64,000 bases of DNA from NCBI GenBank assembly GCA_964420985.1, contig CAYQUT010000010.1, positions 1-64,000 on the forward strand, in the 5' to 3' direction. Each line of letters begins with the position of its first letter. Within the stretch, counting starts at the first letter, position 1. Source of the stretch: CAMCTV01 sp964420985 (lineage in GTDB: Bacteria; Bacteroidota; Bacteroidia; Flavobacteriales_D; Sanyastnellaceae). This document shows positions 27,355 to 35,506 of this stretch, piece after piece. Below the pieces are notes generated by a model, which saw only the letters and a program-made list of their open reading frames with translations, did no database searches and was not told the origin of the DNA. The translations under genes were made by a program, and so were the position numbers.

Positions 27355-27362
27355 CAAAAGTA
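27355..27362 (-). promoter_or_regulatory. Probable promoter of the cbb3 operon
   Basis: TACTTTTG, an exact TAnnTTTG match, lies 24 bases before the ccoS ATG. No TTG is found at the -33 distance, which would fit an activator-dependent promoter. Confidence 0.5.
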
Positions 27363-27406
27363 TTGGGTCGATAAAATGTGCGAGATGAGTGAGGTCAAGA
27401 CCGAGG

Positions 27407-27420
27407 TTGATATTGGTCAT
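27407..27420. promoter_or_regulatory. Candidate CRP/FNR-type operator for the cbb3 operon
   Basis: TTGATATTGGTCAT contains TGA-N6-TCA, the core and spacing of CRP/FNR sites (compare TTGAT-N4-ATCAA; the right half is degenerate). Its centre lies about 61-64 bases upstream of the start point predicted from the TACTTTTG box, a position typical for class I CRP-family activation. The nearby receiver-CRP regulator is the natural candidate. Assigned by eye. Confidence 0.35.
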
Positions 27421-27522
27421 TTTTTTTTGGAAACCTCTTGATTGGAAAATGACGGCGATGTGCCGCTGGTGGAAAAATGCCCTTTGATTTTTAGCTCAAT
27501 GGCCGCGATATTTTTGAATAAG

Positions 27523-27939
27523 CTATTTTAATTGCAGAGTGAATTCATCAGGCGATAAGATGGGAATCAATGATTGGTTGTAGTCCCTTCGTTTACGGGT
27601 AATTAAACAGTCGATATCTTTTATGGAATAGGCACTTTGCAACTGCAACGCATCTTCAAAATCCTTTTGCCGCGATTGAAGTCCTTTTTTGATCATGTCT
27701 TTGTTGATGGCAATGATGTTGAGGTAATCCAATACGGATAGCATTATTCTTCTCAGTTTTTTGTCATCCATGTATTGCTGTAACATATAATGTGTCGTGG
27801 CCATGGTATGAGCGGACGTGTAAAGTTGGATTTGCTTTTTTTCAGCGTGCTTAAAAATGGAAATGGCATGTTTACTAAAGGGGCGTCTGTCAGCAATTAA
27901 ATCCAACAGAATATTGGTGTCTATGAAACCCTTTTTCAT
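27523..27939 (-). CDS. PIN-domain ribonuclease toxin
   Basis: A 138-residue PIN domain protein. Acidic metal ligands are visible in FIDTNILLDLI (residues 5-15), KDFEDALQLQSA (near 91-102) and KDIDCLITR (near 106-114), the standard VapC-like arrangement. Such toxins cleave RNA and are held inactive by a co-expressed antitoxin. It follows a ribbon-helix-helix-type gene by about 38 bases. The start at 27939 (MKKGFIDTN) puts the first aspartate at the usual place. Confidence 0.88.
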   Translation of the reverse strand: MKKGFIDTNILLDLIADRRPFSKHAISIFKHAEKKQIQLYTSAHTMATTHYMLQQYMDDKKLRRIMLSVLDYLNIIAINKDMIKKGLQSRQKDFEDALQLQSAYSIKDIDCLITRKRRDYNQSLIPILSPDEFTLQLK

Positions 27940-27977
27940 AAATATTTCTTTTCCAAATATTCACTTATGGCTTTTTT

Positions 27978-28181
27978 TTATTCAAAGTCCTTGGGCAGTT
28001 TTACGGATCCAATAATTTCTTTGAGTTGGTTTGAAATGGCAGCTGAATCAACTTGCTCATCTGATATTTCTTCTAGGTATTTTTCAATAATGTCTGATAA
28101 ACTTCGTCCAGTTTGCTTGGCATACCTTTTGGCTTTTTCGATGACATTTTTTTCGATGGTCAACGTAAGTTTGGTGTTCAT
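27978..28181 (-). CDS. DUF6364-like ribbon-helix-helix antitoxin
   Basis: A 67-residue protein, MNTKLTLTIEKNVIEKAK and onward. One beta strand and two helices (TGRSLSDIIEKYLEEI) are a ribbon-helix-helix DNA-binding fold, and the C-terminal acidic tail would contact the PIN toxin. I recognise the family as DUF6364. The ATG at 28181 is chosen over 28244 because the extra residues cover a promoter and an inverted repeat. It is likely autoregulatory. Confidence 0.82.
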   Translation of the reverse strand: MNTKLTLTIEKNVIEKAKRYAKQTGRSLSDIIEKYLEEISDEQVDSAAISNQLKEIIGSVKLPKDFE

Positions 28182-28183
28182 AG

Positions 28184-28210
28184 CACGTGTATTAATAGCA
28201 AATATACGTG
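28184..28210 (-). promoter_or_regulatory. Antitoxin promoter with overlapping inverted repeat
   Basis: CACGTGTATT (28184-28193) and AATATACGTG (28201-28210) form an inverted repeat, 9 of 10 positions matching, around a 7-base spacer. The right arm overlaps the minus-strand -7 box TATATTTG (28206-28199), which lies 17 bases before the antitoxin ATG. An operator for the RHH antitoxin is the simplest reading. Confidence 0.5.
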
Positions 28211-28244
28211 TAAAGAACTCTAATGGTAGGATAACCCTGTTCAT

Positions 28245-28507
28245 GGTAGAAATGGTAATTGTTTTTTTTGCAAATCTTTGTCAGTCTCGTTTGAATGGCA
28301 ATTCGCTCGGTGAATCAGTGGATCGATGCCGCTCCCTTCCCTGGGCGGGCGGGCTATGATTGATATTTCATCTATTAATATTTCGCCCCTACGGGGCTCA
28401 AAGTGAAAAATCTCTTTCCATTTCCCTCTTCCCATTTCCCACTTATGAATTGGAGGAATAGTTTGCGCCAGGGGAAAGAAAGAAATGAAAATGGGTACAG
28501 TATGAAT
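28245..28507. repeat. Repeat-rich non-coding spacer
   Basis: A 263-base gap, the longest without any gene. It holds an echo of the octamer repeat at 28307-28329 (TCGGTGA, ATCAGTGG, ATCGATGC), a palindrome GCCCC-TAC-GGGGC at 28385-28397, and a 14-base tandem duplication at 28413-28440 (TCTTTCCATTTCCC and TCTTCCCATTTCCC). No T-run follows the palindrome on either strand, so it does not look like a terminator. No gene is supported. Confidence 0.6.
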
Positions 28508-29092
28508 TCACTCAAATTCAATCGTCAAATAATCCCGGTGATATTCCCTTTCCTTTTGCTCTTCTCGAACCCACTCACAGGCAATGAAGCCCATGTGGAG
28601 TTGGTTGGGGTATTGATGCGGTAAAATGATGTTGCCATTGTCCACCTCGGTCCATTGATGAATTTTTCTGATGCACCTCAATCTATTCCCTTCTTGGATG
28701 ACTTGATTGAATCGGTGCTCTTTCGCACTATCATAATACCAATAGCTAGGGTATTCACAGGTAAGCAAAAGATTGTTTTCTGGATTTTGCAAGGCTTCGG
28801 CCATTCCATACAAAAACGGTGTCATGTCATTCAACGCTTTTCCATTCTTGACATTTCGGATGTTCGAATCCAAAGGACAGGCGTTGATGGCTATGCCCTG
28901 CGGGCGGTTCATCAAGATGTGTATCTCAAAGGTGTCCTTTTCCAATTGGACTTTGTGCGAATGAATGGGGATGTTATTTCCCTTTTGAAAAATTTGTATT
29001 TCAAAACAATGTTCACAACGCTGCGCCTTGCTTGAGTTATTTCCGACCAGCAAAGCGAGCAATAGAAAAATTACTCTGCAACTATTGGCCAT
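28508..29092 (-). CDS. Secreted protein of unknown function
   Basis: A 194-residue protein with a signal peptide (hydrophobic residues 7-17, cleavage likely after SSKAQ) and a mature N-terminus RCEHCFEIQI carrying a CxxC pair. I recognise no domain and no T9SS sorting domain. It overlaps the end of the upstream M1 peptidase gene by 22 bases, so it is probably the last gene of that operon. Possibly periplasmic; the CxxC could bind metal or form a disulfide. Confidence 0.65.
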   Translation of the reverse strand: MANSCRVIFLLLALLVGNNSSKAQRCEHCFEIQIFQKGNNIPIHSHKVQLEKDTFEIHILMNRPQGIAINACPLDSNIRNVKNGKALNDMTPFLYGMAEALQNPENNLLLTCEYPSYWYYDSAKEHRFNQVIQEGNRLRCIRKIHQWTEVDNGNIILPHQYPNQLHMGFIACEWVREEQKEREYHRDYLTIEFE

Positions 29093-30867
29093 TGGTTGTT
29101 GCTTCTATTGGTGTCGGCCAATTTTCGATAGGGGTCGATGGTTACTTTTTTCACACCCGCCCCCAATTGCATGATGTATTGATCTTGCACCCAATTCCAA
29201 GCCGGTGCTGCTATCCATTGAATTTCTGTTCCTTCCACAGGATATGCCGTATTGCGCATCAAATCGACACTCATGTACCAATACTGAAACTTTCCATCTG
29301 TTGTTTCTATTTCCACCTCGATGGGCATCGGCATGTCTCCGTTGCGTTTTAGTACAATCAAAGAAGGCTCTTTGTCACCATTGCCTGTGATGACACTGTC
29401 AATGGTGTAATCTATTTCTTTGGTGGTGTTTACAAAGTATTCATTGTACCAGTCTAATACCATTCCGCTTTCCTTTTCCATGATGGATAGGAAGTCGGAA
29501 GGGGTGGGATGTTTGAATTTGTATTGATTGTAAAAGCGCTTCATGCCATTGTAAAATTTCTTTTCGCCCAATATTCCTTTCAGATGATAGAGATAGGTTT
29601 GTCCTTTGCTGTAGGCAGCATTGGAATAAGCGTAATTGGTGTTGAAATGATCCGCATGCGTAGTCATGGGTTCTTCTTTTCCGCTCATGGACAATTGTAT
29701 GTATCCTCCAACGGCATCCAAGTGAAGTGGATTGGCAGGATTAGGAAATAATTGATCCATTACTTCGTCTGATGAAAAACTGGTGAATCCTTCATCCATC
29801 CAATAGTATAAACTCTCATTGAATCCCAATATCCCTTGGTACCAGCTGTGTGCCAATTCATGAGCAGCTACTCCTACCAATGATCCGATTTTTCTCTTTC
29901 CTGTAATGAGCGTAGCCATTGGATATTCCATTCCTCCATCACCTCCTTGAATAAAACTGTAAACAGGATAAGGGTATTGTCCAAAATGTTCATTCATGTA
30001 GGAGAATAACTTGGGCGTCATTTCCTGAAATTTCTTCCAGTTCTCATCCAATCCTTGATTCTTCAAATAGTAGAAATGAACTTTTAACCCATCGTTCAAG
30101 GTGATCATATCATGCTGATAGTCCTTGTCAGCCGCCCAAACAAAATCATGGATGTTTTGTCCTTTAAAACAAATGGATTTTCTGTTGTTGTCCAAGTTGA
30201 CTTCATTGCATTGTTCTCCTGTTGCCGCAACAACAAAATCTTTTTGAATATTGATTTCTACTTGAAAGCTTCCATACTCCCCATAAAATTCGCGAGCGAT
30301 GTATGGGTTGGGATGCCAGCCATCTTTGTCATATCCACAGATTTTGGGATACCACTGAGACATGCTGTAATCCACTCCCTCCGTGCTGTTGCGTCCAGAT
30401 CTTCTGATTTGTATAGGTACTTGCCCATTCCAGTCCATGTTAATCTTGGCCTTTTTACCAGGAAGGATAGGGTTTTTTAAGACAACTTTGGCAATGGTTC
30501 CCATTTCAGTAACATTTCCCTCTTTTCCGTTGATGGTGACCTTGCCGAGGTGTTGGTGTCCATACTCCTCCGGCTTGAGCTTGCTGATTCTGTCGCCGAC
30601 GCGGGGGTCTGGATCTTCTATCCAAAGCGATCGCACGTCCATGTCGCTGCCGGGCTGAAAGGCATTGAAATACAAGTGCACAAAAATCTCGTTGAGCGTA
30701 TCGGCTGAGTTATTGTAATAGGTGATTTGAGAATGACCTGTGAATTGATGATTTTGATCGTTCAACTCAATTTGCATTTTGTAATCCACACGCTGTTGTT
30801 GTGGATTGTTTTTCGCATTGGCCACCACGCTGGTGGAAAGGATGAAAAAGAAAAGTAGTTTTTTCAT
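29071..30867 (-). CDS. M1 family zinc metallopeptidase, secreted
   Basis: A 598-residue peptidase with a signal peptide (MKKLLFFFILSTSVVANA). The beta-saddle domain precedes GGMEYPMATL (M1 exopeptidase-type GxMEN site), and the catalytic zinc site is AAHELAHSWYQG with the third ligand in DEGFTSF, residues about 325-365. Probably periplasmic or cell-surface aminopeptidase. MKKLLFF at 30867 is the natural start; the longer frame reaches into the upstream KdsC-like gene. Confidence 0.9.
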   Translation of the reverse strand: MKKLLFFFILSTSVVANAKNNPQQQRVDYKMQIELNDQNHQFTGHSQITYYNNSADTLNEIFVHLYFNAFQPGSDMDVRSLWIEDPDPRVGDRISKLKPEEYGHQHLGKVTINGKEGNVTEMGTIAKVVLKNPILPGKKAKINMDWNGQVPIQIRRSGRNSTEGVDYSMSQWYPKICGYDKDGWHPNPYIAREFYGEYGSFQVEINIQKDFVVAATGEQCNEVNLDNNRKSICFKGQNIHDFVWAADKDYQHDMITLNDGLKVHFYYLKNQGLDENWKKFQEMTPKLFSYMNEHFGQYPYPVYSFIQGGDGGMEYPMATLITGKRKIGSLVGVAAHELAHSWYQGILGFNESLYYWMDEGFTSFSSDEVMDQLFPNPANPLHLDAVGGYIQLSMSGKEEPMTTHADHFNTNYAYSNAAYSKGQTYLYHLKGILGEKKFYNGMKRFYNQYKFKHPTPSDFLSIMEKESGMVLDWYNEYFVNTTKEIDYTIDSVITGNGDKEPSLIVLKRNGDMPMPIEVEIETTDGKFQYWYMSVDLMRNTAYPVEGTEIQWIAAPAWNWVQDQYIMQLGAGVKKVTIDPYRKLADTNRSNNQWPIVAE

Positions 30868-30877
30868 GTTGTATTGT

Positions 30878-31405
30878 TTACCAAGATGTGGATTCATCAT
30901 CCATCCACTTTTTTTTTAATTTTAATGTTTGTTCGATGATATCGCGAACACAACCTTGACCACCTTTGAACGGTGAAATATAGTCCGCAATGTTTCTGAT
31001 TTCAAATGCAGCATCGGCTGGGCATGTTCCCATGGCCACCATTTGCATCACCCAAAAATCAGGAATATCATCGCCCATGTACACTGTGGTTGTAGGATCA
31101 ATTTTTCCAGTATCAATCCACTCTTGCAATCTATTTTTTTTGGTAGGAACACCCAAATGAATCTCTTGTACTCCCAGCATCTCGAAACGCTTGCGGACTG
31201 CTTCATTTTTGCCCCCGCTGAGAATAAAAATCTTGATTCCTTTCTTTACTGCCAATTGCACGGCATATCCGTCTCTGACGTTGGCGGTGCGCATTTGGCT
31301 TCCATCTTCGGTTAGATAGACAATGTTGTCCGTAAAGACACCATCAACGTCAAAGATAAAAGTATTTGTCTTGGCCAATTGAGCCTTATAATTTTCGATG
31401 TTCAT
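30878..31405 (-). CDS. KdsC-like HAD phosphatase
   Basis: A 175-residue HAD-IIIA phosphatase resembling 3-deoxy-D-manno-octulosonate 8-phosphate phosphatase, which makes Kdo for lipopolysaccharide. Motif I is FDVDGVFTDN near residues 18-27, motif II ILSGG near 61, and motif III/IV GDDIPDFWVM near 113. Length fits KdsC. The ATG lies 20 bases inside the upstream DUF2520 gene, and a peptidase gene follows 10 bases later. Confidence 0.88.
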   Translation of the reverse strand: MNIENYKAQLAKTNTFIFDVDGVFTDNIVYLTEDGSQMRTANVRDGYAVQLAVKKGIKIFILSGGKNEAVRKRFEMLGVQEIHLGVPTKKNRLQEWIDTGKIDPTTTVYMGDDIPDFWVMQMVAMGTCPADAAFEIRNIADYISPFKGGQGCVRDIIEQTLKLKKKWMDDESTSW

Positions 31406-32150
31406 TTTGTTGCAAGATAATATTACTCAACGATTCATAAAGTTGTTTCCAAGGCGCTTCATGTTTGAGCAGGTCCAAGTGTTTTTCAATGGTTTGATGG
31501 TCACCTCTTTTTGCGGGTCCTGTTTGCAAAGTTGCGTCAGGAGAAGAAGACAAGCGCATCGCTGTTTGTTGGATGATGGGCAAAAGCAATTCCCCAGAGA
31601 GTTGATGTTGCTGAAGCAACGTTAACGCTTTTTGGTACAGAGCATTGGTAAAGTTATTGGCCATAACGGCAGTGAGGTGGGCAATCTCTCTTTGTGATTG
31701 GGTTGTAGGATGCATCGTAGCTCCCACATTGACCATCAAAGCCGTTAGTACATCTTCCGCCTTTTTTGAAGTGGTCTCAACGGCAAAGGGTACTTTTTGA
31801 AAGTCGATCGTAGCGTTTTTGACAATGCTGTAAATGGCCCACAATGTGGCTTTATTGGGTTGTGGCAATTGATGCAAATCAAATGTGCCGGAAGGCTGAA
31901 TGATCAACGCATCGGTAGTAATGGTTGAAGCGATTTTTGCGATTTGATCGTCAGGTATGGCCAACAATAGGGCATCCACATGTTGATGTATTTTATTCAA
32001 AGGAACATTGTACACCGTTTGATGAAGCCATTCAATTTGACCAACGGGCTGTGATCTGAAATGCACTTGTGCCAATTCATGTCCCGCTTGTAACCACATT
32101 TTGGTGTACTGCGTTCCAACATTTCCACAACCGATAACGGCAAACTTCAT
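31386..32150 (-). CDS. Rossmann/DUF2520 domain protein
   Basis: A 254-residue protein with an N-terminal NADP-binding Rossmann fold (MKFAVIGCGNVGTQ) like F420-dependent oxidoreductases and pyrroline-5-carboxylate reductase, and a helical C-terminal DUF2520 domain (about 130-245) with MVNVGAT and NFTNALY segments. Function is not established. The start at 32150 is supported by a TAACTTTA box five bases upstream on the minus strand. It heads the operon with kdsC-like and M1 peptidase genes. Confidence 0.83.
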   Translation of the reverse strand: MKFAVIGCGNVGTQYTKMWLQAGHELAQVHFRSQPVGQIEWLHQTVYNVPLNKIHQHVDALLLAIPDDQIAKIASTITTDALIIQPSGTFDLHQLPQPNKATLWAIYSIVKNATIDFQKVPFAVETTSKKAEDVLTALMVNVGATMHPTTQSQREIAHLTAVMANNFTNALYQKALTLLQQHQLSGELLLPIIQQTAMRLSSSPDATLQTGPAKRGDHQTIEKHLDLLKHEAPWKQLYESLSNIILQQNEHRKL

Positions 32151-32183
32151 GGCCATAAAGTTACATCGTTCTGCTTTCAATTG

Positions 32184-32191
32184 TAAATTCG
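32184..32191 (+). promoter_or_regulatory. Promoter -7 box of the RlmI-like gene
   Basis: TAAATTCG, one mismatch from TAnnTTTG, ends five bases before the ATG at 32197. It lies about 20 bases from the divergent TAACTTTA box (32163-32156) of the DUF2520 gene. Confidence 0.45.
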
Positions 32192-32196
32192 CTGAG

Positions 32197-33072
32197 ATGA
32201 TTGAGAATTTTGAATTGATAACGCCCGCTGCTTGGCCCGATTATGAGCTCTTGGATTGTGGCGATTTTGAGAAATTAGAGCGTTTTGGTAAGTATATCAC
32301 CATTCGTCCTGAGCCTCAGGCAGTATGGCCAAAGCGGTGGAAAGAGGAGGATTGGAAAAAACGAGCGCATGTGCGTTTTGTGCAAAAGGGCAGTAATTCT
32401 GGAGACTGGATTAAATTGAAGTCAATGCCCGATCAGTGGTCGTTGCAATTTCCGATGAAGGATGGTGAGTTTTCTATGCGATTGGGTTTGACTGCATTCA
32501 AGCATGTGGGGATTTTTCCTGAGCAAAGTGCCAATTGGTGGTTCATTGAAGAGCAAGTAAAGAAGTTGGGGGGCAAACCCAAAGTGTTGAATTTATTTGC
32601 TTACACCGGAGGCGCCTCACTGGCAGCCTGCGCAGCTGGTGCGGATGTAACGCACGTGGACAGTATCAAGCAAGTGGTGACTTGGGCCAATGAAAATAGA
32701 CAATTGAGCAATCTGCCGGATATCCGATGGATGGTGGAGGATGCTTTGAAATTCGCACAGCGTGAGCAACGCAGAGGCAATCTTTATCAAGGCATTATTT
32801 TGGATCCTCCTGCGTTTGGTCATGGACCAAAAGGGGAGAAATGGAAATTGGAGGAGAATATTGCCGAGATGATGGAAAACGTCCTATCCATTTTAGATCC
32901 CAAAGGATTTCTGATCATCAATGCTTACAGTTTGGGTTTGTCCGCTTTGGTGTTGGAGAATTTTCTTCGAGCAACAGCGGGGTCAAGATTGCACATTGGT
33001 GAGTTGTACTTAAAGTCAAACAGTGGGGTTTTATTGCCTTTGGGCGTTTTTGGAAGAATTCATGCGAAGTAA
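32197..33072 (+). CDS. Class I SAM-dependent methyltransferase, RlmI-like
   Basis: A 291-residue methyltransferase. The core has VLNLFAYTGGASLAACAAGA near residue 130 (SAM loop; quoted in part), DSIKQVVTWANENRQL, and ILDPPAFGHGPKGEKW near 205. The layout is that of the RlmI/YccW 23S rRNA cytosine-5 methyltransferase catalytic domain, without an obvious PUA domain, so the target RNA is uncertain. The ATG at 32197 is preferred over the frame start at 32101, which lies inside the divergent gene. Confidence 0.85.
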   Translation: MIENFELITPAAWPDYELLDCGDFEKLERFGKYITIRPEPQAVWPKRWKEEDWKKRAHVRFVQKGSNSGDWIKLKSMPDQWSLQFPMKDGEFSMRLGLTAFKHVGIFPEQSANWWFIEEQVKKLGGKPKVLNLFAYTGGASLAACAAGADVTHVDSIKQVVTWANENRQLSNLPDIRWMVEDALKFAQREQRRGNLYQGIILDPPAFGHGPKGEKWKLEENIAEMMENVLSILDPKGFLIINAYSLGLSALVLENFLRATAGSRLHIGELYLKSNSGVLLPLGVFGRIHAK

Positions 33073-33349
33073 TCAGCGATTGGTCAAAAACATAGCGGCA
33101 ATCAAACCCGTTCTTCGTCAGAAATATGGCGTGGAGCGCATTGGATTTACGAATTGGTGGACCAATCAAAAGTTGGTGACTTCAGACTTGACCGTTGTTG
33201 TTGAGTTGAATAAACCTTTGGGTTGGCAGTTTTATGCATTGAAATCATACCTTGAGTCCAAGCTGCAATTGCACATTGATCTCACCACGATGGAGGGAAT
33301 TAAACCCATCATTCGTGAGGAAGTGGAGTCATTAACTCGATTTGTATGA
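33062..33349 (+). CDS. Degenerate MNT nucleotidyltransferase-like antitoxin
   Basis: A 95-residue protein of the minimal nucleotidyltransferase (MntA) type, the partner of HEPN toxins. The C-terminal signature LHIDLTT then GIKPIIREEV is clear. The catalytic GSx10DxD motif has decayed: GF replaces GS near residue 27 and SDLT replaces SDLD near 42, so one of the two metal ligands and the serine are missing. Catalysis of AMP transfer is therefore unlikely. It overlaps the upstream methyltransferase by 11 bases and the HEPN gene by an ATGA. Confidence 0.8.
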   Translation: MRSNQRLVKNIAAIKPVLRQKYGVERIGFTNWWTNQKLVTSDLTVVVELNKPLGWQFYALKSYLESKLQLHIDLTTMEGIKPIIREEVESLTRFV

Positions 33350-33711
33350 GAAGAACGGCTATTCGATCTTTCAAAAGCTATTTGAGTGATATGCAAGAAG
33401 CCATGTCTAATATTATTCAATACACTGAGGGGCTCTCTTTGCATGAGTTTCACCAAGGAGGGATGATCAAGGATGCGGTGTTGTACAATTTTCAGGTCTT
33501 GGGTGAGGGAGTAAAACATATCCCACGGCATATTCAGAACAAAAACAAGCAGATTCCATGGATGTACATGGCGGCATTGCGCAATGATATTGTGCATGAG
33601 TATTTTGATCCAGATGATGAAATTGTTTGGAACATCATCCATTTGGATTTGCCACAAAATCTCATTGACCTGAAACGACTGATGAATCAATTGGAAAATG
33701 AAAATCATTAA
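33346..33711 (+). CDS. HepT-like HEPN ribonuclease toxin
   Basis: A 121-residue all-helical DUF86/HEPN protein. The RNase motif RX4HXY is intact as RNDIVHEY near residues 80-87. In studied HepT-MntA pairs the toxin cleaves RNA and is silenced when MntA adds AMP to the tyrosine of this motif. Its ATG overlaps the MNT stop, and its end overlaps the signal peptide of the next gene by 14 bases. Confidence 0.88.
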   Translation: MRRTAIRSFKSYLSDMQEAMSNIIQYTEGLSLHEFHQGGMIKDAVLYNFQVLGEGVKHIPRHIQNKNKQIPWMYMAALRNDIVHEYFDPDDEIVWNIIHLDLPQNLIDLKRLMNQLENENH

Positions 33712-35506
33712 TTTTTTTACTTTAATTTTTACTGTTATGTGCTTACACGTTGATGCCCAAGTAAACCGACATTCTTACTCTTCTCCGGATAAAATTTCAT
33801 ACCGACACTTAAGTTGGAAAGCCAATATTGATTTTGAAAAAAAAGAAATCAGAGCGCAAGCTAGCTTTCATTTGCTGCATCATTCGGCAGCAGAAGAAAT
33901 TATACTGGATGTCAAAGGTCTTGTTATTGATGAGGTGAATGTAGACGGTATCTCAACGCCATGGCAGGTGGAGCATAAAGATCCCATTTTGGGCAGTGCT
34001 TTGCGCATTCCATTGAGCGCACAATCAAAGGAATTGAAGGTGGCTTATCATACAACCAGTGAATCGGATGCTTTGTTGTGGGTAGAGGGTGATCTTCCAT
34101 TTTTGTTTACCCAATCGCAGGCTATTTTAGCCAGAACTTGGATCCCTTGCCAAGATTTACCTGCGGTAAGATTTACTTATGATGCTGAAGTAACAGTACC
34201 CGCTCATCTTTTACCTCTGATGAGTGCACGAAATCCGAAACAATTGAAAGAGTCAAGAGAGGCTACTAGCACTTATCACTTTGAGCAACCCAAGCCCATT
34301 CCCAGTTATCTCATGGCATTGGCAGTAGGAAACATTGAATACCGCGCCATTAGCCCAAGAGCTGGTGTCTATGCTACACCTCAATTGATAACAGAAGCAA
34401 CGGAAGAATTGAGTGATCTGGAAAAAATGATTGCGGCGGCTGAAGGTCTATATGGTCCGTATCAATGGGAACAATTTGATGTTCTGATATTGCCACCCGC
34501 GTTTCCTTTTGGTGGAATGGAAAACCCTATGTTGACCTTTGCTACTCCTACCATTTTGGCCGGAGATAAATCATTGGTTTCTCTCATTGCGCATGAGTTG
34601 GCGCACAGTTGGAGTGGAAATTTGGTGACCAATGAAACCTGGAATGACTTCTGGTTGAATGAAGGATTTACGGTTTATTTTGAATTGCGCATCATGGAAG
34701 CACTCTACGGAAAGGAAGTTTCAGAAATGTTGGCGGCCTTGAATATTCAGGATTTGTTCCATACCATCGCTGAGCTTCATCCGAATGATACCCGTTTGAA
34801 ATTGGAGTTGGACGGACGTGATCCTGATGATGGAATGAATGACATTGCCTACAACAAAGGCTATTGGCTATTGAGGACCATTGAGGAAAGAGTGGGTAGG
34901 GTGAAGTTTGATCGTTTTTTGAAAAAATATTTTACAGAGCATGCTTTTCAAGTGATGAATACTGAGCGATTCATCGAGATATTGCACAGAGAGTTGTTGG
35001 ATCCCGGAAATGCCAAATACATTGGCGTTAATCAATGGGTTTACCAACCCAATATCCCGGATAATGCTTATCCCATTGTGTCCCAACGCATCGTTGAAGT
35101 AGATAAATTGGTTGTATTGTATAACAATGATTCATTATCGAATAACCAAATCCCATGGAAGAATTGGACTTATCAAGAGCAATATAGGTTTTTAACCAAC
35201 GTCAAATTCCATTCGTTGGACCAGTTCCATGCATGGGACGCTTTCCATCACGTTTCAAAAACCAAGAACAAGGAAATCTTATTTGCCTGGATATTGAAAA
35301 GCATTGAGATGAATGATCAATCCCAACATGCACAGGATGTTTTAACCCAATTTCTGGGGGAAGTGGGTCGAAGAAAATTCATTGCCCCCTTGTACAAGAA
35401 ATTGGTACATGAAGGGAGATCTGAAGAGGCCAAAAATTACTTGGAACGATTCAAGGGAGTGTACCACGCTGTCACCAGACAGACCGTAATGGATTTTTGG
35501 AAATAA
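33698..35506 (+). CDS. M1 peptidase, leukotriene A4 hydrolase-like
   Basis: A 602-residue zinc aminopeptidase with a signal peptide (MKIINFFTLIFTVMC). The exopeptidase motif is GGMENPML near 269; the zinc site is IAHELAHSWSGN with the third ligand in NEGFTVYFE, near 296-328. The C-terminal helical domain (about 470-600) resembles the armadillo repeat of LTA4 hydrolase/aminopeptidase B. Likely periplasmic or surface. It overlaps the HEPN gene by 14 bases and abuts the next convergent gene with no gap. Confidence 0.92.
   Translation: MKIINFFTLIFTVMCLHVDAQVNRHSYSSPDKISYRHLSWKANIDFEKKEIRAQASFHLLHHSAAEEIILDVKGLVIDEVNVDGISTPWQVEHKDPILGSALRIPLSAQSKELKVAYHTTSESDALLWVEGDLPFLFTQSQAILARTWIPCQDLPAVRFTYDAEVTVPAHLLPLMSARNPKQLKESREATSTYHFEQPKPIPSYLMALAVGNIEYRAISPRAGVYATPQLITEATEELSDLEKMIAAAEGLYGPYQWEQFDVLILPPAFPFGGMENPMLTFATPTILAGDKSLVSLIAHELAHSWSGNLVTNETWNDFWLNEGFTVYFELRIMEALYGKEVSEMLAALNIQDLFHTIAELHPNDTRLKLELDGRDPDDGMNDIAYNKGYWLLRTIEERVGRVKFDRFLKKYFTEHAFQVMNTERFIEILHRELLDPGNAKYIGVNQWVYQPNIPDNAYPIVSQRIVEVDKLVVLYNNDSLSNNQIPWKNWTYQEQYRFLTNVKFHSLDQFHAWDAFHHVSKTKNKEILFAWILKSIEMNDQSQHAQDVLTQFLGEVGRRKFIAPLYKKLVHEGRSEEAKNYLERFKGVYHAVTRQTVMDFWK

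Noticed and set aside
27421..27522. Terminator or small RNA between the PIN toxin gene and the cbb3 promoter
   Set aside because: Only a weak 4-bp stem (CGGC/GCCG) without a T-run is visible; nothing supportable.
28385..28397. GCCCC-TAC-GGGGC palindrome as a terminator
   Set aside because: No T-run follows on either strand and no gene ends near it; kept as a repeat instead.
33232..33708. 158-residue minus-strand open frame
   Set aside because: Antisense to the HEPN/MNT pair, whose family motifs are on the plus strand.
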